This document shows, piece after piece, positions 1-6,696 of a DNA stretch of 12,267 nt. Every line of letters starts with the position of its first letter. Positions within the stretch are counted from its first letter, which is position 1. The position numbers and the translations under genes were made by a program. Below the pieces are notes generated by a model that saw only the letters and a list, made by a program, of their open reading frames with translations, did no database searches and was not told the origin of the DNA. This DNA comes from Deltaproteobacteria bacterium (lineage in GTDB: Bacteria; Desulfobacterota; B13-G15; RBG-16-54-18): NCBI GenBank assembly GCA_003646745.1, contig QMLM01000028.1, forward strand, positions 1-12,267, read 5' to 3'.

Positions 1-2
1 AA

Positions 3-521
3 AAGGGCTTGGGGGAAAAACTGCTTATTGGGTTTAACCCTGGGGCTACTTACGGGGATGCCAAATGTTGGCCCCCCGGGAGATTCGTGGAATTGGGCAG
101 AAAACTGATAGAAGATTATGATGCCTCCATCATTATCTTCGGCTCCCGAACTCCCAAGGAAATGGCACTAAACACTGCCATTGCTCAGGGGATTGGGGAG
201 GGATGTCTCAATCTATCTGGAAAGACCTCCCTACTCCAGTTGGCATCTTTGTTGCGACAATGCAAGCTCCTTGTCACCAATGATACAGGGACTATGCATT
301 TGGCAGCGGCGGTTGGCACACAAGTAGTGGCTATCTTTGGTCCAACTGATCCTCGAGCTACTTCTCCTCTGGGCGAAGGTCACGTGGTTGTCCGTAAAGA
401 GGTTCCATGCAGCCCCTGCCTCAAAAGGGTCTGCCCTGAGGACCATCGCTGCATGAAGCTTATAGAGGTAGAAGAGGTCTGCGAAGTCATAAGAGCCAAG
501 CTCATAAAAAGGCCTTCTTAA
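3..521 (+). CDS. waaF: Lipopolysaccharide heptosyltransferase II (GT9), C-terminal part only
   Basis: This is the C-terminal half of an ADP-heptose:LPS heptosyltransferase, which adds L-glycero-D-manno-heptose to the growing LPS inner core on the cytoplasmic face of the inner membrane. The frame is open to the left edge, so the gene starts outside the window; the TTG at position 9 is unlikely to be the true start because the family is usually about 340 residues and only about 170 are present. Counting from that TTG, residues 8-22 (GFNPGATYGDAKCWP) match the nucleotide-sugar-binding start of the GT9 C-terminal domain, and residues 91-115 carry the NDTGTMHLAAA...FGPTDP signature. The tail has a Cys cluster, C-x2-C-x4-C-x5-C (residues 134-148), as I recall it from deltaproteobacterial-type WaaF proteins. 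The next gene begins 11 bases downstream, so this is the first visible gene of the LPS operon. Heptosyltransferase I or III is a less likely alternative. Confidence 0.85.
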   Translation, partial: KGLGEKLLIGFNPGATYGDAKCWPPGRFVELGRKLIEDYDASIIIFGSRTPKEMALNTAIAQGIGEGCLNLSGKTSLLQLASLLRQCKLLVTNDTGTMHLAAAVGTQVVAIFGPTDPRATSPLGEGHVVVRKEVPCSPCLKRVCPEDHRCMKLIEVEEVCEVIRAKLIKRPS

Positions 522-532
522 CTGGAGGGATA

Positions 533-1312
533 ATGGAGAAGATCTCGGTCTACGTCCTTACTTATAACAATGAGAGAACCATCGAGAGGTGTTTGAGCAG
601 CCTCCAGTGGGCAGATGAACTAGTTATCGTGGACTCTTACAGTACAGATGGCACCCTGGAGATATGTCGCCGATACACTGAGCGGATTTATCAGCGCAAA
701 TGGACAAACCATCAAGAGCAATATCAATATGCCGCCGACCTGACGACTAACCGATGGATAATGTTTGTTGATGCCGATGAGGAGGTCCCTCCTGAGCTGG
801 CTCAAGAGATAAGGCAGGAGCTAGGAGACAATAATGGTCAGTGGGATGGTTATATCGTTCATCGACGCACCTATTACCTGGGGCGTTGGATAAAGTACGG
901 AGGATGGTATCCTGATTACGAAATTAGACTCTATGATCGTACCAAAGGGAGATGGGAAGGGGGGCTACACGCCAAGGTGAAGGTGGATGGAAGGGTGAAA
1001 ACCCTACAAAACTGCTATCTTCACTATACTTATAAAGATATCTCCGATCAGATTCAGACCATCGACAGATATTCCCAGATCGCTGCCGAGGATATGCTCC
1101 GTGAAGGAAGAAGATTTAGCTTGGCCAATATGTTGTTTAACCCCCTTTTCCGCTTCGTAAAGGAGTATATCCTCAAGCGTGGTTTTCTGGATGGGATACC
1201 AGGTCTGATCATTATAGTCTCAACTATGTTTTATGTATTCATAAAATATGCCAAGCTATGGGAATTGCAGAGGGAGTTAAAGGATGGCAACGAGGTACGA
1301 AGAGACCTTTAA
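533..1312 (+). CDS. Family 2 glycosyltransferase, WaaE/KdtX-like LPS core glycosyltransferase
   Basis: This is a GT-A fold transferase of 259 residues that probably adds a hexose to the LPS inner core. The N-terminus (ISVYVLTYNNERTIERCLSSL) is a typical GT2 opening. D34 in VDSYSTDGT and the FVDADEE motif (D80, D82; DxD-like, for metal and nucleotide-sugar binding) are intact. A conserved-looking block, HRRTYYLGRWIKYGGWYPDYE, and the C-terminal GFLDGIPGL hydrophobic segment followed by YAKLWELQ resemble the WaaE family (LPS core beta-1,4-glucosyltransferase). The ATG at 533 is preceded by GGAGG at a suitable distance. The gene lies 11 bases after the heptosyltransferase, and its last 29 bases overlap the next gene, which suggests translational coupling. 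The exact sugar and linkage cannot be read from the sequence. Confidence 0.88.
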   Translation: MEKISVYVLTYNNERTIERCLSSLQWADELVIVDSYSTDGTLEICRRYTERIYQRKWTNHQEQYQYAADLTTNRWIMFVDADEEVPPELAQEIRQELGDNNGQWDGYIVHRRTYYLGRWIKYGGWYPDYEIRLYDRTKGRWEGGLHAKVKVDGRVKTLQNCYLHYTYKDISDQIQTIDRYSQIAAEDMLREGRRFSLANMLFNPLFRFVKEYILKRGFLDGIPGLIIIVSTMFYVFIKYAKLWELQRELKDGNEVRRDL

Positions 1313-2297
1313 GGGCAAACGGGTATTGATCACCGGAGGTTTAGGCTTCATCGGAAGCAACCTCGCCATAAAGCTTGTAGAGCTGGGGGCTGTGGTAACC
1401 TTAGTGGACAACATGATCCCCCGTCAAGGGGGGAACCTTTTCAACATCTCTCCCATCACCGATAAGGTCCACGTAAACTTCAGCGATGTAAGAAATCAAC
1501 TCTCCATGAATTACCTAGTACAAGGGCAGGACTATATCTTCCACCTAGCAGGGCAGGTAAACCATGTGGAGAGTGTACGCAATCCCATCCAGGATTTAGA
1601 TATAAACTGCCGGGGTACGCTGGTTCTGCTGGAGGCCTGCCGAAAGTACAATAAGGATGTCAAGCTCATCTTCTCGGGAACAAGGGGCGAATATGGTACC
1701 AGCGTTCATTTGCCTGTTAATGAAGACCATCCTACCAATCCCAAAGGGATCTATGCCGTGACCAATCTAACAGCGGAGAAGATGATCCTCGTCTATCACG
1801 ATATCCATAAGATCCAGGGGATATGTCTTAGGATCACCAACACCTATGGAGAACGCCATCAGATGCAGCATGACGAGTTTGGGGTGCTCAATTGGTTCAT
1901 CCGCAAGGCCATGGATGATGAGACGATACCGGTCTTCGGAGACGGGAGGATCTTGAGGGACTTTCTATATGTCGGTGACCTAGTGGATTGCTTCCTGATG
2001 GTGGCCACCTGCCCTCAGGCCTATGGGGAGGTCTTTAATGTGGGTACTGGTATTCCAATAAGTTTTATCGATTTGGCCAAAAAAATCGTGCAAATTGCGG
2101 GCAGTGGCAGGGTGGACTTCACTGATTTCACCCCTGAGAGGAAAGAGGTGGAGCCAGGAGATTACTACACGGATATATCCAAAATCAAGAGGGTGGTGGG
2201 CTGGGAACCCAAGACCTCGTTGGAGGAAGGGATCCGCAGGACCATCGAGTTCTATCGTAAATATAGAGATAAATATTGGGGTGATGCCTTCAAATGA
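1284..2297 (+). CDS. NAD-dependent epimerase/dehydratase (extended SDR), nucleotide-sugar modifying
   Basis: This 337-residue Rossmann-fold protein belongs to the extended short-chain dehydrogenase family that includes UDP-glucose 4-epimerase and sugar 4,6-dehydratases, and probably makes a modified nucleotide sugar for the neighbouring transferases. Residues 14-24 contain the NAD-binding TGGLGFIG loop, D42 ends the second strand (TLVDN), and FHLAGQ (86-91) is the usual adenine-side motif. The active-site region reads FSGTRGEYG (130-138), then PKGIYAVTNLTAEK: Tyr157 is present, but the position of the catalytic Lys (YxxxK) holds Asn161. C-terminal substrate-binding blocks (RITNTYGERH; FGDGRILRDFLYVGDLV; EVFNVGTG) are well preserved. 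The ATG at 1284 overlaps the previous gene by 29 bases and has GAGGGAG about 7 bases upstream. The stop overlaps the next start (ATGA). Substrate unknown. Confidence 0.88.
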   Translation: MATRYEETFKGKRVLITGGLGFIGSNLAIKLVELGAVVTLVDNMIPRQGGNLFNISPITDKVHVNFSDVRNQLSMNYLVQGQDYIFHLAGQVNHVESVRNPIQDLDINCRGTLVLLEACRKYNKDVKLIFSGTRGEYGTSVHLPVNEDHPTNPKGIYAVTNLTAEKMILVYHDIHKIQGICLRITNTYGERHQMQHDEFGVLNWFIRKAMDDETIPVFGDGRILRDFLYVGDLVDCFLMVATCPQAYGEVFNVGTGIPISFIDLAKKIVQIAGSGRVDFTDFTPERKEVEPGDYYTDISKIKRVVGWEPKTSLEEGIRRTIEFYRKYRDKYWGDAFK

Positions 2298-3457
2298 AGA
2301 TTCTCCACCTCTTTTCCGATTGGAAGTGGACAGGACCGTCTGAGCCGGTGGTAAACCTCTGCCAGGCCCTCCAGCAGCGGGGGCATGAGGTAGTGTTGGC
2401 CTACCGCCGTCCTCCCTTCGAGGTTACAGAGAGTGTGGAGAAGGCAGTGGAGGAGAGAAAAGTTAGGGGAATTGACTCCTTTCATCTGGCTCCTATTTCA
2501 AAACCGTATCATATTTATCGTCTCAAAGACATTGTCTCTGACATTAAAAGACTTTCTCGCTATATCGATCAGGAGGGGTTTGAGATCGTCAACGTCCACA
2601 ATTCCCATGACCATATAGTAGGCGCTTTGGCGGCAAAAGCTTCAAGGAGGCGTCCTCCGGTGATCCGAATGGATCATAAAAGGGATTCCCTGAATGCAGA
2701 TCTCATAAGTCGATGGTTTTTTAGGCGATATACCGATGGATTAATCACCTTCTCCGAAAAAGGGAGAAAAAGGCTGATGAAGAAATTGGGGTTCCCCCCA
2801 GAGAGAGTGGCCAAGGTGAGCACGGCCGTTGACCTCGACAGATTCGATCCCACCAAGGAACATAAAGACATGCGACAGATCTTCGGAATTCCCCCTTCAT
2901 CTCCCGTGGTGGGGATTGTGGCCAGGTTTCAGAGGTACAGAAGAACTGATATCCTCCTAGAGGCCATCTCAATTCTGATCAAGGAGGTCCCCGAGATAAG
3001 GCTCTTGCTGGTGGGCAGAAGCAGCCAGATGAAAGAAAGTGTGTTAGAACCCATGGAACGGTTGGGAATATCCTCTCACGTGGTCTTGGCCGGTTATCGA
3101 ACGCAGGACTATGTCGATACCCTCGCCTGCATGGATGTCTTTGTGCTGATCACCCCTGGCTCTGACGGCACAGCTAGGGCCTTGCGGGAGGCCATGGCCA
3201 TGGGTAAGCCGGTGGTGGTGACCAAAAGGGGGATGCTGCCGGAGTTGGTAAAGGATGGGGTCACTGGATATGTGGTGCAGGAAAGCCCTCAGGCCATCTG
3301 TCAGGCACTTTTGCCCCTAGTAAAAGATGGAGGATTACGAAGCTGGATGGGAAAAGCAGCCCGTGAGGTGGCCGAAAGTGAATTCCGCCTGGAGCGTCAA
3401 GCACAAGAGGTGGAGGTTTTCTATCGTAGGGTTTTGAAAAAAGGTCTTTGTGTATGA
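2294..3457 (+). CDS. Glycosyltransferase family 4 (GT-B fold)
   Basis: This 387-residue protein has the two Rossmann-like lobes of GT-B transferases. The N-terminal lobe begins MKILHLFSDWKWTGPSEPVVNL with the acceptor-side Gly-rich turn, and contains the VNVHNSHDHIVGALAA segment. The C-terminal GT4 lobe starts near residue 205 (VVGIVARFQRYRRTDILLEA) and includes the RLLLVGRS strand (236-243). The nucleotide-sugar site reads PGSDGTARALREAMAMGKPVVVT (residues 288-310); the usual E-x7-E pair is D291-x7-E299, followed by the typical GMLPELVKDGVTGYVV. It starts in an ATGA overlap with the epimerase gene and ends in another ATGA overlap with the next transferase. It probably adds one sugar to the LPS core or a surface glycan; the donor is not determinable. 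Confidence 0.9.
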   Translation: MKILHLFSDWKWTGPSEPVVNLCQALQQRGHEVVLAYRRPPFEVTESVEKAVEERKVRGIDSFHLAPISKPYHIYRLKDIVSDIKRLSRYIDQEGFEIVNVHNSHDHIVGALAAKASRRRPPVIRMDHKRDSLNADLISRWFFRRYTDGLITFSEKGRKRLMKKLGFPPERVAKVSTAVDLDRFDPTKEHKDMRQIFGIPPSSPVVGIVARFQRYRRTDILLEAISILIKEVPEIRLLLVGRSSQMKESVLEPMERLGISSHVVLAGYRTQDYVDTLACMDVFVLITPGSDGTARALREAMAMGKPVVVTKRGMLPELVKDGVTGYVVQESPQAICQALLPLVKDGGLRSWMGKAAREVAESEFRLERQAQEVEVFYRRVLKKGLCV

Positions 3458-4611
3458 GGATCGCCCTGGGGATAAGGGATTTTTCCCCTCACAAGGGAGG
3501 AGCAGAGAGGTTTTTGTTTGAGTTGATGAAATTCTTGGTTCAGGAGGGACATGAGGTACATATCTTTGCCCATCGCTTCGGGCAAGATATAAAAGGATTT
3601 AACTTACATAAGGTATCCGCAGTCCCCTTTCCCAAAAGTCTACATATTCTATCCTTTGCTTTGAATTGCCACCGAGGGATGAAAAGAGATAACTTCGACG
3701 TGACTATAGGGGTAGGTAATACCTGGCGAGCAGATCTATTACAGCCCCATGGGGGAGTCCACTGGTGTTGGTTTTGGAGGAGTCTGCGGGCCTATGATAA
3801 CCCATGGATCTGGGGGCTGAAGTTCTTGGGGAGGATCTTTAGCCCCAAGCAGTGGGCTGAGGGGATAGTGGAGGATGCCCCTTATAAAAAGGCAAAGAAG
3901 ATCGTGGCCATCTCTGAGATGGTAAAGAGGGATATCATCGATCATTATGGAATACCTGAAGGGAAAATCGACGTAATCTATAATGGGGTGGACACCGAAC
4001 GCTTTCATCCCCGTAACAGGAGACACAGGAAGGAGGTCAGAAAACGTTATGGCCTGGGCCCAGAGGATCTTCTTCTGCTTTTCGTCTCCCATAACTTCAG
4101 ACTCAAGGGGTTGAGATACCTCATTCAAGCCCTCGCCATTGTGAAAAAAAAGAAGGAAGACGTCAAATTATTAGTGGTAGGGAGGGACAGGGATGACCCT
4201 TATCTGCGTCTTGCCAAGAAGATAGGCTGTGAGGGAGAGATTTTTTTTGCTGGGGGCGTGCCCGATCTGGAAAGATATTATCCCAGCGCTGATATGTTGG
4301 TGCATCCCACTTTTTACGATGCCTGCTCTCTGGTGGTGTTAGAGGCCCTGGCCAGCGGGCTTCCGGTAATTACTACCAGGTACAATGGGGCTGGCTGGAT
4401 AATCTCAGAGGGGAAAGAGGGTTTTGTCCTCGAGGACCCACAAGATGTGGAGAACATGGCCGAAAAGATCCTCGCCCTTTCAAACCCAAGTAAGTTAAAA
4501 GAGGCCTCTATTGCCGCCCGCAGATTGGCCCAGAGATATTCTCAACAGAAATGTTATGAAGAAATGTTGAGGGTGTTGCAAGAGATTGAAGGAAGGGAGG
4601 CAAAATGTTGA
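3454..4611 (+). CDS. Glycosyltransferase family 4, WaaG-like
   Basis: This is a GT-B glycosyltransferase of 385 residues that resembles WaaG, the transferase that adds the first outer-core glucose to heptose II. Residues 1-20 (MRIALGIRDFSPHKGGAERF) are the WaaG-type N-terminus, and RADLLQPHGGVHWCW (92-106) is a block I associate with this subfamily. The C-terminal lobe has LFVSHNFRLKGLRYLIQAL (209-227), LLVVGRDRDDPYL and HPTFYDACSLVVLEALASG (284-302), where the E-x7-E pair is D289-x7-E297. I chose the ATG at 3454, which overlaps the preceding stop as ATGA and has AAAGGT about 8 bases upstream, over a TTG two codons earlier. It overlaps the following methyltransferase by 7 bases. The assignment as waaG itself is likely in family terms but not proven, because GT4 donor specificity is hard to read. 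Confidence 0.88.
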   Translation: MRIALGIRDFSPHKGGAERFLFELMKFLVQEGHEVHIFAHRFGQDIKGFNLHKVSAVPFPKSLHILSFALNCHRGMKRDNFDVTIGVGNTWRADLLQPHGGVHWCWFWRSLRAYDNPWIWGLKFLGRIFSPKQWAEGIVEDAPYKKAKKIVAISEMVKRDIIDHYGIPEGKIDVIYNGVDTERFHPRNRRHRKEVRKRYGLGPEDLLLLFVSHNFRLKGLRYLIQALAIVKKKKEDVKLLVVGRDRDDPYLRLAKKIGCEGEIFFAGGVPDLERYYPSADMLVHPTFYDACSLVVLEALASGLPVITTRYNGAGWIISEGKEGFVLEDPQDVENMAEKILALSNPSKLKEASIAARRLAQRYSQQKCYEEMLRVLQEIEGREAKC

Positions 4612-5282
4612 ATTGGAGCGAGATGATCTACTGTCGAGATCAAATTCATGAGCGTTATCGTAAAATATGGGATGTTCCGTTAATTAAAAGGCGATTTAGC
4701 CTAATAGATAGATACATTCGTCCTGGGATGCGCCTTCTTGATGTAGGGGCTGGAGAGCGAGGGGTAAAGGATAAAATCATAAAAAAATATGACAATGTAA
4801 TCTATAAAAGCATGGATATAGATCGCCACCTTCCCCACGATTATTACTCTTTGGATGAAATTGATGAGCATTTTGATTTTGTCCTTCTCTTAGATGTAAT
4901 CGAACACTTGGAACTCGAAGATGGTATAAAGATGTTAAAGCGACTTAATGAACTCCTTGTCAATGGGGGATTGTTAATCATCACTACACCAAACATATTT
5001 AACCCTAGTCGTTTTTGGCTAGATGCTACCCATAAAGTGGCGTACAGCTATGAGGAGCTAGGGGGAATTTTACTCAGCCAGGGCTTCGAGGTATTAGAGA
5101 TTTACCGCACCTTCAACGCCTCTTTCCCTAAGTATCTACTACGGCTCACCCTCTTTTATCCACTGCATAGGATTTTAAATGTGGATTTCGCCAAATCCAT
5201 CGTGATCTTGGCTGTTAAGAGAAGAAAGTTTCCAAGGAGAGTATTAAGAAATGGGCATCAGCAGAAGAAAGGCACACGATAA
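4605..5282 (+). CDS. Class I SAM-dependent methyltransferase
   Basis: This 225-residue protein has the class I methyltransferase fold. Motif I is LLDVGAG (residues 44-50), the acidic residue ending strand 2 is D71 (SMDID), and the post-II motif is LLLDVIEHLE (94-103). Strand 4-5 features are GGLLIITTPNI (121-131), and the C-terminal substrate region includes ATHKVAYSYEELGGILLSQGF. It most likely methylates a sugar or sugar-lipid intermediate, because it sits among glycosyltransferases, but the acceptor is unknown. It overlaps the preceding gene by 7 bases and has GGAAGGGAGG upstream of the ATG. The gene and the fragment after it look more AT-rich than the flanking transferases, a possible sign of separate origin that I judged by eye only. 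It is complete in itself; the tail is short and basic. Confidence 0.85.
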   Translation: MLNWSEMIYCRDQIHERYRKIWDVPLIKRRFSLIDRYIRPGMRLLDVGAGERGVKDKIIKKYDNVIYKSMDIDRHLPHDYYSLDEIDEHFDFVLLLDVIEHLELEDGIKMLKRLNELLVNGGLLIITTPNIFNPSRFWLDATHKVAYSYEELGGILLSQGFEVLEIYRTFNASFPKYLLRLTLFYPLHRILNVDFAKSIVILAVKRRKFPRRVLRNGHQQKKGTR

Positions 5283-5687
5283 GATTATAGAGATATTAAG
5301 GATATCTTGAGCCTGAAGGCGCGAGTTGCACATTTATTAGTGGGGTTTGCTACTTTTCATGATAGGCCTCAAAATGAAGTAGATGATTACAAAGGAGGCG
5401 GCCATATCAATATGGTGAGCTACTTTGATCTACGTGTGAATCTCCATAGAAACGGGTTTAAGATCATCTCCGTTTGCACCCATATGTATAGTAAAACCGC
5501 TATTATATTTTCTCCTCTAATCCCCTTGATTTATGCGATGACATACCGGTCATTCATGAGAGAAAAAGATAAAAGGCAGAAGAAGAGAAATATGGAAATC
5601 TTGAAGCATGCCCTCTCCGCCGACCTCCTGTTCGGGAAAAAGTTATTTGTCCTCGCAGAAAAAGACCCTCAATTCTTGAAGAGGTAG
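5283..5687 (+). pseudogene. 5'-truncated SAM-dependent methyltransferase remnant
   Basis: The frame encodes the C-terminal half of a second class I methyltransferase. The segment GGGHINMVSYFDLRVNLHRN followed by GFKIISV matches the region after the SAM-binding core, and LLFGKKLFVLAEK near the end is the usual closing strand. The SAM-binding motif I and the acidic post-I and post-II motifs are absent, and there is no room for them because the complete methyltransferase gene ends at 5282 in this same frame. Translating from just after that stop gives DYRDIKDILSLKAR; ILSLKAR looks like the piece that normally follows a TPN motif. The first usable start is TTG at 5307 (126 residues); a later ATG at 5412 has AAAGGAGG 13 bases upstream. 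It could be a decaying remnant after a deletion between tandem methyltransferases, or a small expressed accessory protein. Without the SAM site it should not be catalytic alone. Confidence 0.7.
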
Positions 5688-5694
5688 ATAGATT

Positions 5695-6696
5695 ATGAAG
5701 GTCCTCTTCCTGATCCAGGGATGGCAGGTGGCTGCGAGCCGCTACCGGGTCCTACAATATCTCCCTTACCTGGAGAAAAGGGGAGTGCAGACCCATGTAT
5801 CTACCTACCCGAAGGGGATAGTTGAGTATGGACGGCTCCTCAAAAGGGTGAAAGATCATAATGTGATCTTCCTTCAGAGAAAGAGGTTCAATCCACCCTT
5901 TTTACAACTGCTGCGCTGTCGGGCGAGGGGAATAGTATACGATTTTGACGATGCAGTAATGTATAGAAATTCTACAGCGCCCTCACCTTACTCCAGAACT
6001 CGCCAGAGGAGGTTCGCTCGCATCGCAAGGGCATCGGATCATGTCATCGCCGGCAACAACTTCCTCAGGGACCAGGCCGCGAGGTTTACCGATCGGGTAA
6101 CAGTAATCCCTACTCCTATTGACAGAAAGCGATATTGCCTTAAGGACTACAACGAAAAAAAAGAGAGGGTGACTATCGGCTGGATCGGTGACCATGGCAG
6201 CATCCACTATCTGGCAGAGATGCGTCCTATCTTCGAGGAATTGGGGCAGAGATACCGGAATCTAGAGCTGAAGATTATTTGCGATACTTTTTTTGATTGC
6301 GACCATATCTCGGTGGTCAAAAAGTTATGGAATCAGGAAGATGAAGTGGATGATCTAAGGAGTTTGGACATAGGGGTGATGCCCTTGCGGAATGATCCCT
6401 GGTCGTGGGGCAAATGTGGGCTGAAGATACTCCAGTATTATGGGGTAGGTGTGCCGGTGGTCTGTACACCAGTAGGTGTCAATAGGGACGTGGTGCAGGA
6501 CGGTGTGAATGGCTTTTGGGCTATGACCCACGAGGAATGGATAGAAAAGATCTCCCTATTGATTGAAGATCCCCTGTTGCGGCGTGAGATGGGGACAAGG
6601 GGTAGGGAATTGGTACAGAGATCTTTCTCTGTACAAGCTTGTGCTCCTAAGTTGTACAAAATATTAGAAGAAGTAGCCCAGAGTTGTAGTGAATGA
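5695..6696 (+). CDS. Glycosyltransferase, GT4-like GT-B protein
   Basis: This 333-residue GT-B protein is probably a surface-glycan or LPS core transferase. The N-terminus (MKVLFLIQGW then ASRYRVLQYLPYLEKRGV, residues 14-31) and the pair FLQRKRFNP and VYDFDDAVM (81-89) characterise a subfamily of GT4-like proteins that read through the DFDD motif. The C-terminal lobe starts near 160 (TIGWIGDHGSIHYL), and the nucleotide-sugar region is GVMPLRNDPWSWGKCGLKILQYYGVGVPVVCTPVGVN (positions 227-263, key residues W236, K240, K244). The canonical E-x7-E is absent and is replaced by the KCxLKxLQY arrangement normal for this subfamily. The start lies 7 bases after the methyltransferase remnant with AGAGGT upstream. 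Its stop overlaps the kinase gene start (ATGA), so the two are probably translationally coupled. Confidence 0.86.
   Translation: MKVLFLIQGWQVAASRYRVLQYLPYLEKRGVQTHVSTYPKGIVEYGRLLKRVKDHNVIFLQRKRFNPPFLQLLRCRARGIVYDFDDAVMYRNSTAPSPYSRTRQRRFARIARASDHVIAGNNFLRDQAARFTDRVTVIPTPIDRKRYCLKDYNEKKERVTIGWIGDHGSIHYLAEMRPIFEELGQRYRNLELKIICDTFFDCDHISVVKKLWNQEDEVDDLRSLDIGVMPLRNDPWSWGKCGLKILQYYGVGVPVVCTPVGVNRDVVQDGVNGFWAMTHEEWIEKISLLIEDPLLRREMGTRGRELVQRSFSVQACAPKLYKILEEVAQSCSE

Noticed and set aside
3739..4128. 129-codon - strand frame inside the WaaG-like gene
   Set aside because: The + strand protein has full GT4 motifs; the opposing frame has no family features.
5307..5687. Independent novel small protein gene
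   Set aside because: The C-terminal half of a methyltransferase is recognisable, so a truncated methyltransferase explains it better than a new family; expression of the fragment is still possible.
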